A stretch of 64,000 nucleotides of DNA from Ryuthela nishihirai (GCA_038380435.1 JAWZYU010000030.1:63003817-63067816), one strand, 5' to 3'; positions 21,000 to 31,357 are shown, counted from the first letter of the stretch. A program made the numbers and translations. The notes: generated by a model from the letters alone, not told the origin.

Positions 21000-23977
21000 A
21001 TATCAAATCTATTCTGAGCTACATCTACTGCATCTGGCCACTGCACACCAATTCTAACAAGGTCCTGTTTGACATTGTCAGCCCACCGCATCCTAGGTCT
21101 CCCCTTCTTTCTGAAGGATTTTTTAGGGACACTGTTCATAACCCTATTCGCCAATCTATAATTATTCATACGGGCAACATGGCCAAACCAACGGAGTCTC
21201 TCTCTGCGCAATATGCTGCTTAAAGGAGGTTGCAAACTCCTTTGCCTAACCTCATCATTAGTTAAAAAGTTGAACCACCTAATGCCTAAGATACTGCGTA
21301 AGCATCTGGAATCAAAAGCATCTAGTTTCCTGTTATCTTGTTTACAAAGTATCCAAGTTTCACTACCATAACTAACCCTAGAAAGAACCAAACTATTATA
21401 CAGTCTAATTTTAGTCTTTAGGTGTATACGCCTATTTCTCCATACTCTCCATAGATTCTTAAAAGTCCCGGCAGCAATCCCTATTCGCCTGTTAATCTCA
21501 TGCCGCACATCACCATTATCAGTTATATAGCTCCCAAGGTAATTAAATTGTGACACCTGCTCAAGACTGCAACCATTCAGATTAACTGAATCACAGACTG
21601 CCTGACCAATATTCATCACTTTAGTTTTCTCTCTGTTTATAACCAAACCTACTCTACTACCAGTCTCATCAACAGCTCGAATGAAAGAGTTCATCTCATC
21701 AACATCATTTGCCAAAAGGGCTAAATCATCAGCATAATCTAAATCAGAAATTTTCGTATCTCCAGCCCATTTAAGGCCAAAATCTTTCCCTTGAAGTGAA
21801 TTTCGCATAACATAATCAATAACCAAGCTAAAGAGAAAAGGAGACAAAATGCACCCTTCTCGAACACCAGAAGTAATGCTAAACCAATTGCTACAAGACT
21901 TACCAACTCTCACACACGACTCAGTGTTATTATAGAGAGCTTTCATTATGTTAACTAACTTGTCTGGTATACCATATGATTTCACAATCAACCACAAATT
22001 ATGACGATCAACAGAGTCGAAAGCCTTTTTGAAATCAACAAAGCTAGCAAGCAAAGGTTTCTGAAACTCTAAATATTTCTCAAGAATCTGCCTAAGTGAA
22101 AATATCTGATCCACACATCCCCTACCACTTCTGAATCCACATTGCTCATCACGCAATTGACTGTCAACCAGATTCTTAATTCTGTTAAGCACAATCATGG
22201 AAAGAACTTTACCTGGAACAGAGAGTAGGCTGATACCCCTATAGTTATCACAAGAACTGCGATCACCTTTTTTGAAAATAGGGATAACAATAGCTCTGGT
22301 AAAATCCTTAGGAACCATGCCTTTATCATAAAAGATATTCAGAATTTCAGTCATCCAAGTGGTAACCGAAACATTCCCAGCTCTAAGCATTTCGGTAGTA
22401 ATTTCATCTACCCCTGGGGATATATGTAGTTTAAGTTTAGAAACAGCCAAAATAACTTCAGATTGTGTTATAGGGCCAACATTAAAGCCACCAATGCATC
22501 TATCATCATTGCAAACAATGGGAGTAGAACTAACTACATTGTTTAGAACATCACTGAAATGCTCAGCCCACCTAGCCATGACAGAATCCTCCCCTTCTAA
22601 AACCTTACCTTGTTTATCTTTCAATCCTTGTATGCCAGTCCGTTTTCTACCACACAAAACATTAACTATCTGGTACAGCTCTCTGCTGTTGTGCTGTCTA
22701 ATTGCTCTCTCGGCTTTGTCAGCCAAACCATCAAGCCAAAGATTCTTATCAGCAGCTAACTGATCTTTTACACGTTTATTAAGTTCTCTGTAATGCTTTC
22801 TATTAGGATTAGTAGGGTATTGATTAAAGACATTCCTGCAGTTCTTTCTTTCCGGAATAAGCTCAAGTGCCTTATCACTCAGATAATTCTGTCTCTTGTG
22901 CTCCTTTTTTCCTAAAAGAGTACTGTTAGTGTCCATAAAAGCCTGTTTAAAATGATCCCATTCTTCCTCAACTTCAGTAGTAAGCAAACTATGACTGTCA
23001 TAATGACTAAGTAACCTATCATGGTAAGCTTTGGCTATAACTGGATCTTCCAGAGCTTCAGTATTGAAAGTAAATTTTTTAACCCTAGCACAACACTTTT
23101 TAAGTTTTAGTTGCAACACACTTTTAGCAAGGTAATGGTCAGATCCAATTTCAGCTCCCCTATATGCCCTGGTATTCCTAACAGAACTAGCCCATTTGCT
23201 GTTAATTAATATGTAATGAATCATATTCTTAGGCAGCCCATCAGGTGAAACCCATGTGTACTTATGTATGTCGCGGTGTTTGTAATAAGTGTTGGTTATT
23301 CTGAATCCATTGAGTTTACTTACCTGTAGGAGACGTTGCCCATTGCCATTGCAGCTACCAATACCAAAAGGGCCTATTACCCCTCCCCAAAGGTCAGAGT
23401 CAGTACCAACTTTGGCATTGAAGTCACCAAGAACAAGGGTAATATCTCCTTTCTTGACAGAATTCAAAATATCCTGAAGTTGTTCATAAAACCTATCCTT
23501 CTCATCCTCATCGGCATCCTCAGAGGGGGCATAACAGCAGATAACATTCAAGTCTTTAACGCTTGTCTGAAATTTTGCTGTAAGAAACCTTTCATTAATG
23601 CACTCATATCCTAGAAGAGCATCGCTAGCGTGTCTGCTGAGAAGCAGACCCACGCCTTGGTGATGTTTATTGTTGTCCCTCCCTGAAAAGAGAAATTCAA
23701 GATTATTTTTAAGAATCTGACCTTTTTCTGTCCATCTGGTCTGTTGCAAGCCGAGAATATCTAAATTATAATGGTGGAATTCTTGTGTGAGGACATCAAG
23801 AGAAAAAGCTCTGTGCAGAGTCCTCACATTCCAACTACCTATGGAGAGAAAATGGTTAGTGGGATGTTTAAAAAAACTATGTTTATTGAGAGAGGGAATG
23901 CCGACAATATTAAACAGCCCCCTAATCGCAGACATGGGGCAAAGACCCGTTCCCCCACCACTAAAGGCTGAAGCCAT
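20945..23977 (-). CDS. RTE-like endonuclease/reverse transcriptase ORF, minus copy
   Basis: A 1,010-codon frame is open throughout. An APE-type endonuclease spans roughly residues 45-285 (SWNVRTL 48-54, GDFNAKVG 184-191, SDH 279-281). A reverse transcriptase covers about 500-800 (FVDFKKAFD 646-654, catalytic YADD 748-751), with an RLRWFGHVAR-type C-terminal region at 927-936. Such proteins nick DNA and copy their RNA at the nick. The copy is probably not fully active. Residue 79, where this family has the catalytic Glu of the ETRW motif, is Gln. Residue 254, Asp in the plus copy, is His. Residue 519, where the plus copy has Lys in KSPG, is Ile. The last 15 residues are not native: they read through the inverted junction into antisense of the plus copy. 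The 3' UTR is lost. Start chosen at the first Met of the frame. Confidence 0.9.
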   Translation of the reverse strand: MASAFSGGGTGLCPMSAIRGLFNIVGIPSLNKHSFFKHPTNHFLSIGSWNVRTLHRAFSLDVLTQEFHHYNLDILGLQQTRWTEKGQILKNNLEFLFSGRDNNKHHQGVGLLLSRHASDALLGYECINERFLTAKFQTSVKDLNVICCYAPSEDADEDEKDRFYEQLQDILNSVKKGDITLVLGDFNAKVGTDSDLWGGVIGPFGIGSCNGNGQRLLQVSKLNGFRITNTYYKHRDIHKYTWVSPDGLPKNMIHYILINSKWASSVRNTRAYRGAEIGSDHYLAKSVLQLKLKKCCARVKKFTFNTEALEDPVIAKAYHDRLLSHYDSHSLLTTEVEEEWDHFKQAFMDTNSTLLGKKEHKRQNYLSDKALELIPERKNCRNVFNQYPTNPNRKHYRELNKRVKDQLAADKNLWLDGLADKAERAIRQHNSRELYQIVNVLCGRKRTGIQGLKDKQGKVLEGEDSVMARWAEHFSDVLNNVVSSTPIVCNDDRCIGGFNVGPITQSEVILAVSKLKLHISPGVDEITTEMLRAGNVSVTTWMTEILNIFYDKGMVPKDFTRAIVIPIFKKGDRSSCDNYRGISLLSVPGKVLSMIVLNRIKNLVDSQLRDEQCGFRSGRGCVDQIFSLRQILEKYLEFQKPLLASFVDFKKAFDSVDRHNLWLIVKSYGIPDKLVNIMKALYNNTESCVRVGKSCSNWFSITSGVREGCILSPFLFSLVIDYVMRNSLQGKDFGLKWAGDTKISDLDYADDLALLANDVDEMNSFIRAVDETGSRVGLVINREKTKVMNIGQAVCDSVNLNGCSLEQVSQFNYLGSYITDNGDVRHEINRRIGIAAGTFKNLWRVWRNRRIHLKTKIRLYNSLVLSRVSYGSETWILCKQDNRKLDAFDSRCLRSILGIRWFNFLTNDEVRQRSLQPPLSSILRRERLRWFGHVARMNNYRLANRVMNSVPKKSFRKKGRPRMRWADNVKQDLVRIGVQWPDAVDVAQNRFDMISQSTTNYDDQQSRKPF

Positions 23978-24590
23978 CTACACTGGAAGACTTCCTCCAA
24001 TGTAAAATTTGACGATGCCAATAGAAGCAAAGAGTTCAGGTGCCTGCGATGACCTCTGCTCAGGATTATCCACCAGCTGATAAACATATCCTGTGAATCT
24101 ATTCACTTGGGGCTGTCACCCCACAAACAAACAGAAATCACAGCAGAAGATTTTCCCTCCACAGAAGCCCACCAGTGCAGCAAAATCAGGATCCATAATC
24201 AAGCTCAGAGCCATATATCTGTCCAATCCAGTGGGTTTATATGGTCAGCACCAGGACCCTGTGTGGTTGACCACTCCTCAGCAGGGTAGAAAAAAAAAGA
24301 AAAGTAGCCATAGTTGGCCAAGATCAGTAGGCCACACTAATCTGGCAGCCCTCCCCTTCCGTTCACTTCCACAAGAGAGTATCTCTTTTGAAAGTTACTA
24401 ACGGTCTGCACCACGAGAGTATCTCTTTTGAAAGGTACTAACGGTCTGCACCACGAGAAGGCGAGGTCGGACATTAGGTGCTAGGCCTGGCCGGTTCTAT
24501 GCATCATCACAGGGGATTGGTGCATAGCTCTCCTTCCAGTGACTACCTAGCTACCATTTACAGACCAGTACAGTAGTAGTAGTAGATACC
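20998..24590 (-). mobile_element. RTE-like retrotransposon, minus copy with 5' UTR
   Basis: The element runs from about 24590 (5' side, uncertain) to the junction near 20998. The 5' leader of about 600 bp upstream of the ORF includes two tandem units of about 40 bp (near 24371-24455, each with GTATCTCTTTTGAAAG) and a GTA-repeat (about 24568-24582). Together with the plus copy it forms an inverted repeat: 19309 to about 20999 pairs with about 21974-23669, with about 970 bp between. Confidence 0.8.
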
Positions 24591-24746
24591 TTATGATTAC
24601 TGAGAGGTCCGATTTGCCGGCTTTCTCAATGCTCCAATCAAAATTCAGGAATATTTGTTAGTGAAGTATATTTATTTACATAGCGGTTCTCTCTTCAGCT
24701 TTCGAAGCGACCGGACGTGTTTCTCCATAGCTCCTGAAGTGGCACA

Positions 24747-26195
24747 GTGACAGCCATGACAGTCAATAATGAGTTCAACGACGGCAGACTCCAATGGTTC
24801 TTCAAGTTAAGGTATGATAGCGTGAACTGCGATACTCTTCTACAGCATATTGCTGAGCAACATGGTGCAAATAATGTCGAATATGCACAAAAACTCTCAA
24901 ATGTGATTTCTGTAATTACGTTCAATAACGAAAAAAGTGCTGAACTCTTCGCTGCTTCTACTTCCTTCAACGTCAATGGTGATCAGGTCTCATCATCTCG
25001 CCTCTCACCGCCTATCAAAACTGTAATTATCGCCAAACTTGCCTTTTTTACATCATCTTTGGATTTAGAAGACTCGTTGGAACCTTATGGCACAGTCTTG
25101 GATATTCGAGATGAGTTCCTGTGTTCAAAAGGATTGGAGAGTATCAAAACAGGTACTAAAATTTTACAATTTCAAATGCTGAAACCCATACCAAATTTTG
25201 TGAAAGTTGGGCTCTTCACAGCTACAGTTTGGTTGGGTTGTTTTACCTCTGAGCGGCACTTTTTTGCACACCATGAGCTAAATGGCCAGGTCACATGGAC
25301 CCCGAAGGCTCAGCGAAGGTTGGGGGAGGGGACCCACTGGAACAGCTGTTGGGAGACAGATGGTAGCCTCCCGTCAAGGCCATCCAGCGTGTTCTTTAAC
25401 GTGCACAGGATATGGGTCTCCTGCACACTGGCCACGGCTTAACGTCCCATCCGACGGACGGCGGCTTTTCCAAGCCCATCGGTGTCCCCTACTGACCGTC
25501 GGCAGGGCGGGGAATTATTGCGGAGATAAATCTCAACGCTGACCCAGCTGGGACTCGAACCTGGGAACTACAGATTACGAGCCTGGCGCGCTACCGACTG
25601 AGCCACCCCCGCCCTTCTACAGTTTGGTACTCTGGTATTCGTAAACTCTGCAAATGGTGCAAGAGCCCGGATCATTTGATCAAGAACTGTGCCTCATTTG
25701 CCAAAATTCCTAAAGCTACAGCTCCTTCCCCTGCTGTGTCTAATTCTGTTGTTTTGAACTTTGACTCCATGGGAAAAACAATGTTTTAAAAGTGTCAAGC
25801 TGAAACCACTGAGTGTCTTAATAATTTTTGTGAACTTCAAATTGATGTTCCCCTTCATGAAAAGGAAAGTTATCTCTCCTATTGCCTCTCCTGAAATTCC
25901 TGCTAGTCCTTCAGATGATTGTTCTCCGAGAAAAAAAGTCTCAAGGCGTCAACTGAACGCTAATCTTGTCATTGCGCTTTCCGACTTCGTCACAGATCGG
26001 CTTCCGGATGTCCGAGAAGACTGCTCACTTGACAACGATGAAACGCTGGAAACTTTCGATGATATTTTAGATGTTCTAAAGTTCATAGCCAATCCCACAC
26101 AATCTGATTCTGATTGGGAAATTCCTGCTAGTTACAAATGCCTTCGAAGAACACTTTCTCCTGAATCAAGTCCAAGTATAAAAACAAATATATGA
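24747..26195 (+). pseudogene. ORF1/Gag-like zinc-knuckle protein, interrupted by SINE
   Basis: The frame opens at ATG 24747 and runs to 25232, where a SINE begins. Past the SINE and its duplicated target (from 25628) the frame resumes and contains a CCHC zinc knuckle: Cys codons at 25649, 25658 and 25688 with His at 25673, spacing C-x2-C-x4-H-x4-C. Upstream, an IKTVIIAKLA to YGTVLDIRDEF segment (about 25012-25115) has an RRM-like look. This layout (RNA-binding fold, then CCHC) is seen in ORF1 proteins of non-LTR elements and in ZCCHC3-type relatives. After a TAA at 25787-25789 coding character continues in shifted frames, ending with a basic and acidic tail (KRKVISPIASPEIP to 26195). So at least one stop and one frameshift have accumulated besides the SINE. 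Confidence 0.75.
25233..25616 (-). mobile_element. tRNA-derived SINE inside the ORF1-only element
   Basis: Target duplications CTACAGTTTGG at 25222-25232 and 25617-25627. Full-length with a single 3' body. Removing it and one duplication restores the reading frame of the zinc-knuckle ORF, showing the insertion came after that ORF was coding. Confidence 0.9.
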
Positions 26196-26383
26196 AAGCA
26201 CTACAGAGTAGCGAGCTCCCAGAACTGTTTTCAGTCTGGGATTACTTATCTAGTGTTTGTAAACTGTTCAAACTTTAACTTTATTCCCATATTTTTTCCC
26301 TCATGAAATTGCTCTCACTATTAATATTACTCAAAATTTATTTTCTTGAAAAATTTTTTTATCTGTTTTGCATTTTATCCAGT

Positions 26384-26773
26384 TGGGTTGGGTTGTTTTA
26401 CCTCTGAGCGGCACTTTTTTGCACACCATGGGTTAAATGGCCAGGTCACATAGACCCCGAAGGCTCAGAGAAGGTTGGGGGAGGGGACCCACTGAAACAG
26501 CTGTTGGGAGACAGATGGTAGCCTCCCGTCAAGGCCATCCAGTGTGTTCTTTAACGTGCACAGGGTATGGCTCTCGCACACACGGGGCCACGGCTTAACG
26601 TCCTATTAGACGGACGGCGGCCTTTCCAAGCCCATCGGTGTTCCCTACTGACCGAGGGCAGGGCGGAGAATTTTGCGGAGATAAATCTCAACGCTGACCC
26701 AGCTGGGACTCGAACCTGGGAACTACAGATTACGAGCCTGGCGCGCTACCGACTGAGCCACCCCCGCCCCTAC
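26384..26773 (-). mobile_element. tRNA-derived SINE in the 3' part of the ORF1-only element
   Basis: Target duplications TTTATCCAGT at 26374-26383 and 26774-26783. Full-length, single 3' body, intact A and B boxes on the minus strand. Confidence 0.9.
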
Positions 26774-26885
26774 TTTATCCAGTGTCATGGCTCGTATGCA
26801 TAGGCACTCTTAAGTGGGGAGGCCTTACAATAGAGCCAGAAATTGCTTCAATTTTGATGATGATGATGATGATTTATTTACATAG

Positions 26886-27199
26886 ATGTCTTTTATTTCC
26901 ACACAAAAACAACAATTGGATTGAAAAACGCATTCGTACCCGATGCAAACGGGTCTCGTGCTCCCAAATCAAGGGAGGAAATCATACAGAAGTATTTTAA
27001 TTCTATTGCACTAAAAGTTATAATTATTTACCTAATAATATAAAAGATGAAAAATGCAATTTGAAGAAAAAAAAGTTATTTCGTAAATATTGATGATATT
27101 GAAGATTCTTTTAATATAATTTCTTAATTTTTTTGCCATCGCCTGAGATTTTCGTTTACAGTGTGATTTGTTTTTGTAATCTGTAATAGTTGATTTACG
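26886..27199. other. AT-rich unique DNA
   Basis: No gene or recognisable repeat is seen between the ORF1-only element and the next MITE. Confidence 0.5.
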
Positions 27200-27201
27200 T
27201 A

Positions 27202-27453
27202 CAGTCGCTCAAAAAAGTATCCGAACATTGTGGTTGATTACAGAATTCAGAAAAAATATCTGGCAACGATTTTTTTTTTAGAAATTAGTGATCTGGTAAC
27301 CTTCGTGTCACGTGACACGAAGTGATCTGGCAACCTTCGTGTCACGTGACACGAAGGTTGCCAGATCACTAATTTCTAAAGAAAATCGTTGCCAGATATT
27401 TCTTCTCAATTCTGTAATCAACCATAGTGTTCGGATACTTTTTTGAGCGACTG
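27202..27453. mobile_element. Palindromic MITE with duplicated centre
   Basis: TA at 27200-27201 and 27454-27455. The CACGTG-centred core (AACCTTCGTGTCACGTGACA phrase) is present twice in tandem, making this copy about 30 bp longer than the standard. Confidence 0.9.
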
Positions 27454-27455
27454 TA

Positions 27456-28053
27456 CGACTCCTAGATTACACATAGATACTTGTCTTTTGCATATTTCTG
27501 TCAGTTTTCTTATTTCTTTATTTTTTATTTTTAACCGTATATTTTATATTATTTCTTTTGCAGTTTTCGCTCAAATTCGGCGATAAATTTTGTGTTGTGA
27601 TGTTTCTGTCAATGAATATTAAAATAAAGTTATTATTATAATTTTTGGGTTCCGTGATTAGACGCAGAAATGATATTTATTTCTGTCGAATAAACAACAA
27701 CATCTCCCATAATTTTATTGTTAAGGGTTTTATGGCGCATTAGCATCTAACGACATAATGCGCCCATCCGTCAGAAAAAAATTTATCGATTTTTGTCTCC
27801 GTATAAATAATGTACGTTTCTTTTGGTTGCCAAATTAAAAGTGGGCATGTTGTTGGCGACGCTCTTTCGTCTCTATGTCGTGCAAGAAGAACCTCTTTCT
27901 GTTGGATGCCAAGCACCGCTAGGTGGCGACATCACCTTCAGTTAGGGTTGCCACATCTGAGACATTAAACTTCAGGACAAGTGAGTAGGAGCGGTAATGA
28001 AATTTCAGGACAGATCGCGAAGAGGATTTACCAGCGATGGCGCTCTCCGATGA
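27456..28053. other. Unique DNA with a polyadenylation-like signal
   Basis: No ORF is supported. AAAATAAAGTTATTATTAT near 27620-27640 resembles a polyadenylation region, but nothing upstream identifies a transcript. The stretch 27840-28030 is less AT-rich, without recognisable content. Confidence 0.4.
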
Positions 28054-28065
28054 TACCACTTTTCA

Positions 28066-28449
28066 GTTGGGTTGTTTTACCTCTGAGCGGCACTTTTTTG
28101 CACACCATGGGCTAAATGGCCAGGTCACATGGACCCCGAAGGCTCAGAGAAGGTTGGGGGAGGGGACCCACTGGAGCAGCTGTTGGGAGACATATGGTAG
28201 CCTCCCGTCAAGGCCATCCAGCGTGTTCTTTAACGTGCACAGGGTATGGCTCTCCCGCACACGGGGCCACGGCTTAACGTCCCATCCGACGGACGGCGGC
28301 CTTTCCAAGCCCATCGATGTCCCCTACTGACCGTGGGCAGGGCGGGGAATTTTGCGGAGATAAATCTCAACGCTGACCCAGCTGGGACTCGAACCTGGGA
28401 GCTACAGATTACGAGCCTGGCGCGCTACAGACTGAGTCACCCCCGCCCC
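28066..28449 (-). mobile_element. tRNA-derived SINE, full length
   Basis: Perfect 12-bp target duplications TACCACTTTTCA at 28054-28065 and 28450-28461. One 3' body. Confidence 0.92.
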
Positions 28450-28461
28450 TACCACTTTTCA

Positions 28462-28754
28462 TGAGAGAGAAAATAGTGGGGTCGTGGTAAAGCGCCACCT
28501 GGCACCCACCCAAGATTTATTTCGGGAGGTGGGGGTCCGGCAATTTAGTTTCGGGGGAGAGGGGAATATCAAAATAAGACTTGAGTAGGGTTTCCAAAAT
28601 ACTGAAATAGTCGATCAAACAGGAAAGGATTAAATGATATTCTATATCGAATAAAATTTGATAGGTTTTTTTTAATCTATTTTTAGTGTCGGACATATAC
28701 TATGGGGCTAAAATAAAAATATACAAAGACATCTGTTTTGGATTTCAAAGCAGG
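28462..28754. other. Unique DNA, no gene seen
   Basis: G-rich at 28520-28565, AT-rich afterwards. Nothing recognisable. Confidence 0.5.
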
Positions 28755-28756
28755 TA

Positions 28757-28970
28757 CAGTCACTCAAAAAAGTATCCGAACACTACGGTTGATTAAAGAA
28801 TTCAGAAAAAATATCTAGCAACGATTTTTTTACAAATGAGTGATGTGGCAACCTTCGTGTCACGTGACACGTAGGTTGCCAGATCACTCATTTCTAAAAA
28901 AATCGTTGCCAGATATTTTTCCTGAATTCTTTAATCAACCATATTGTTCGGATACTTTTTTGAGCGACTG
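28757..28970. mobile_element. Palindromic MITE
   Basis: TA at 28755-28756 and 28971-28972. Length 214 bp. The uncommon TTAAAGAATTC in the left arm is mirrored as GAATTCTTTAA in the right arm, and the ATGAG variant is shared by both arms. Confidence 0.92.
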
Positions 28971-29040
28971 TACACAAATTTTAGATTTCGTATAAGACGA
29001 GACGATTGGAATTTCGGCGGGGGATCCGAACCCCTGATAC

Positions 29041-29045
29041 ACCCC

Positions 29046-29108
<63 letters not shown>
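29041..29108. repeat. C tract followed by CA microsatellite
   Basis: About 22 C residues run into about 23 CA dinucleotides. The surrounding DNA (28973-29279) holds no supported gene. Confidence 0.95.
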
Positions 29109-29111
<3 letters not shown>

Positions 29112-29292
29112 CTGGACACGTCCCTAAGCGCCACCACTCCGTTCCAAAATTCTTTTAAGGTCGAATTAGAATCGAAGAAATATCGGCGCAGATGTTTGGC
29201 GCAATATTATTTTCCTGAGCCTTGCAATGGTCAGAGATTAATATATTTGGTGGATTAGCAACTTATCTGCATCGTCACTTTGGCGCATTCAG

Positions 29293-29677
29293 TTGTTGTT
29301 GTTTTACCTCTGAGCGGCACTTTTTTGCACACCATGGGCTAAATGGCCAGGTCACATGGACCCCGAAGGCTCAGAGAAGGTTGGGAGAGGGGACCCACTG
29401 GAACAGCTGTTGGGAGACAGATGGTAGACTCCCGTCAAGGCCATCCAGCGTGTTCTTTAACGTGCACAGGGTATGGCTCTCTCGCACACGGAGCCACGGC
29501 TTAACGTCCCATCCGACGGACGGTGGACTTTCCAAGCCCATCGGTGTCCCCTACTGACCGTGGGCAGGGCGGGGAATTTTTGCGGAGATAAATCTCAACG
29601 CTGACCCAGCTGGGACTCTAACCTGGGAACTACAGATTACGAGCCTGGCGCGCTACCGACTGAGCCACCCCCGCCCC
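29293..29677 (-). mobile_element. tRNA-derived SINE, full length
   Basis: Perfect 13-bp target duplications TTGGCGCATTCAG at 29280-29292 and 29678-29690. The tail shows TTGTTGTTG in place of the AACCC repeat seen elsewhere. Confidence 0.92.
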
Positions 29678-29938
29678 TTGGCGCATTCAGGCTAATTATA
29701 GACTTTCAATAATTTTACCATACGTGATATTTAATTGTTTATGAAAAAATAACACAACGCAACGCTTGACCGAAATCACGGCCACTGAATACAAAACGGA
29801 GTTTGCTAGGGGGGGGGGGGGGGCTAAGGAATAATATTTCTGCCCGCTGCCTTCCCTCGTATGATGCAATACTTTTCCACGCGCCATTTAAATCTGTTCT
29901 CTCGCAATCCACTTGAGCCCATTTTTCTCTCCTCCTCT

Positions 29939-31345
29939 GGGGCGGGGGTGGCTCAGTCGGTAGCGCGCCAGGCTCGTAATCTGTAGTTCCCAGGTTCGAG
30001 TCCCAGATGGGTCAGCGTTGAGATTTATCTCCGCAAAATTCCCCGCCCTGCCCACGGTCAGTAGGGGACACCGATGGGCTTGGAAAGGCCGCCGTCCGTC
30101 GGATGGGACGTTTAGCCGTGGCCCCGTGTGCGGGAGAGCAATAATTTTACCAGCACGTTAAAGAACACGCTGGATGGCCTTGACGGGAGGCTACCATCTG
30201 TCTCCCAACAGCTGTTCCAGTGGGTCCCCTCCCCAAACCTTCTCTGAGCCTTCAGGGTCCTTGTGACCTGCCCATTTAGCCCATGAAGTGCGAAAAAGTG
30301 CCACTCAGAGGTAAAACAACCCAACGTTAAAGAACACACTGAATGGCCTTGACGGGAGGCTACCATCTGTCTCCCAACAGCTGTTCCAGTGGGTCCCCTC
30401 CCCCAACCTTCTCTGAGCCTTCTGGGTCCTTGTGACCTGGCCATTTAGCCCATGGTGTGCAAAAAAGTGCCGCTCAGAGGTAAAACAACCCAACGTTAAA
30501 GAACACACAGGATGGCCTTGACGGGAGGCTACCATCTGTCTCCCAATATCTGTTCCAGTGGGTCCCCTCCCCCAACCTTCTCTGAGCCTTCTGGGTCCTT
30601 GTGACCTGGCCATTTAGCCCATGGTGTGCAAAAAAGTGCCGCTCAGAGGTAAAACAACCCAACGTTAAAGAACACACTGGATGGCCTTGACGGGAGGCTA
30701 CCATCTGTCTCCCAACAGCTGTTCCAGTGGGTCCCCTCCCCCAACCTTCTCTGAGCCTTCTGGGTCCTTGTAACCTGGCCATTTAGCCCATGGTGTGCAA
30801 AAAAAGTGCCGCTCAGAGGTAAAACAACCCAACGTTAAAGAACATACTGGATGGCCTTGACGGGAGGCTATCATCTGTCTCCCAACAGCTGTTCCAGTGG
30901 GTCCTCTCCCCAACCTTCTCTGAGTCTTCTGAGTCCTTGTGACCTGGCCATTTAGCCCATGGTGTGCAACAAATGTGCAGCTCAGAGGTAAAACAACCCA
31001 ACGTTAAAGAACACACTGAATGGCCTTGACGGGAGGCTACCATCTGTCTCCCAACTGCTGTTCCAGTGGGTCCCCTCCCCCAACCTTCTCTGAGTCTTCT
31101 GAGTCCTTGTGACCTGGCCATTTAGCCCATGGTGTGCAACAAATGTGCCGCTCAGAGGTAAAACAACCCAACGTTAAAGAACACACTGAATGGCCTTGAC
31201 GGGAGGCTACCATCTGTCTCCCAACTGCTGTTCCAGTGGGTCCCCTCCCCCAACCTTCTCTGAGTCTTCTGAGTCCTTGTGATCTGGCCATTTAGCCCAT
31301 GGTGTGCAAAAATGTGCCGCTCAGAGGTAAAACAACCCAACCCAA
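29939..31345 (+). mobile_element. SINE expanded to 1.4 kb by seven tandem 3' bodies
   Basis: One tRNA-like head (A box in TGGCTCAGTCGGTAGCG, B box GGTTCGAGTCCC) and one central body are followed by seven 3' bodies of about 169 bp, each starting ACGTTAAAGAACAC and ending AAAACAACCCAAC. Target duplications CTCTCCTCCTCT lie at 29927-29938 and 31346-31357, so the whole set sits in one insertion site. The units are near-identical, with variants shared between neighbours (for example the last two both read GTGCAACAAATG-type or similar ends), which fits local duplication. The unit joins at ACGTT, common to the body start and the tail end. Confidence 0.9.
30148..31345 (+). repeat. Tandem array of seven SINE 3' bodies
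   Basis: Starts are near 30148, 30323, 30492, 30661, 30830, 31000 and 31170. The open frames of 70-110 codons on the minus strand repeat once per unit and are artefacts of the array. Confidence 0.9.
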
Positions 31346-31357
31346 CTCTCCTCCTCT

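Larger units (their letters stand above)
24684..26871 (+). mobile_element. ORF1-only non-LTR retroposon with GAT tail
   Basis: Perfect 14-bp duplications ATTTATTTACATAG lie at 24670-24683 and 26872-26885. Between them is a unit whose ORF starts 63 bp from the left end and which finishes in a GAT simple repeat (about 26856-26871). Two later SINEs interrupt it (25233-25616 and 26384-26773). Without them and their duplications the element is about 1.4 kb. There is no reverse transcriptase, so it would have to move in trans. Architecture recalls mammalian HAL1 elements, which encode only L1 ORF1; this comparison is by organisation, not sequence. Confidence 0.7.

Noticed and set aside
19309..24590. 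Twin-priming inversion of a single RTE insertion
   Set aside because: Twin priming inverts a 5' part without duplicating it; here about 1.7 kb is present in both orientations and the inverted copy lies at the 3' side.
30112..31340. Repeated 60-110-codon ORFs in SINE arrays
   Set aside because: They lie within the SINE 3' body, appear wherever the SINE does, and follow its orientation.
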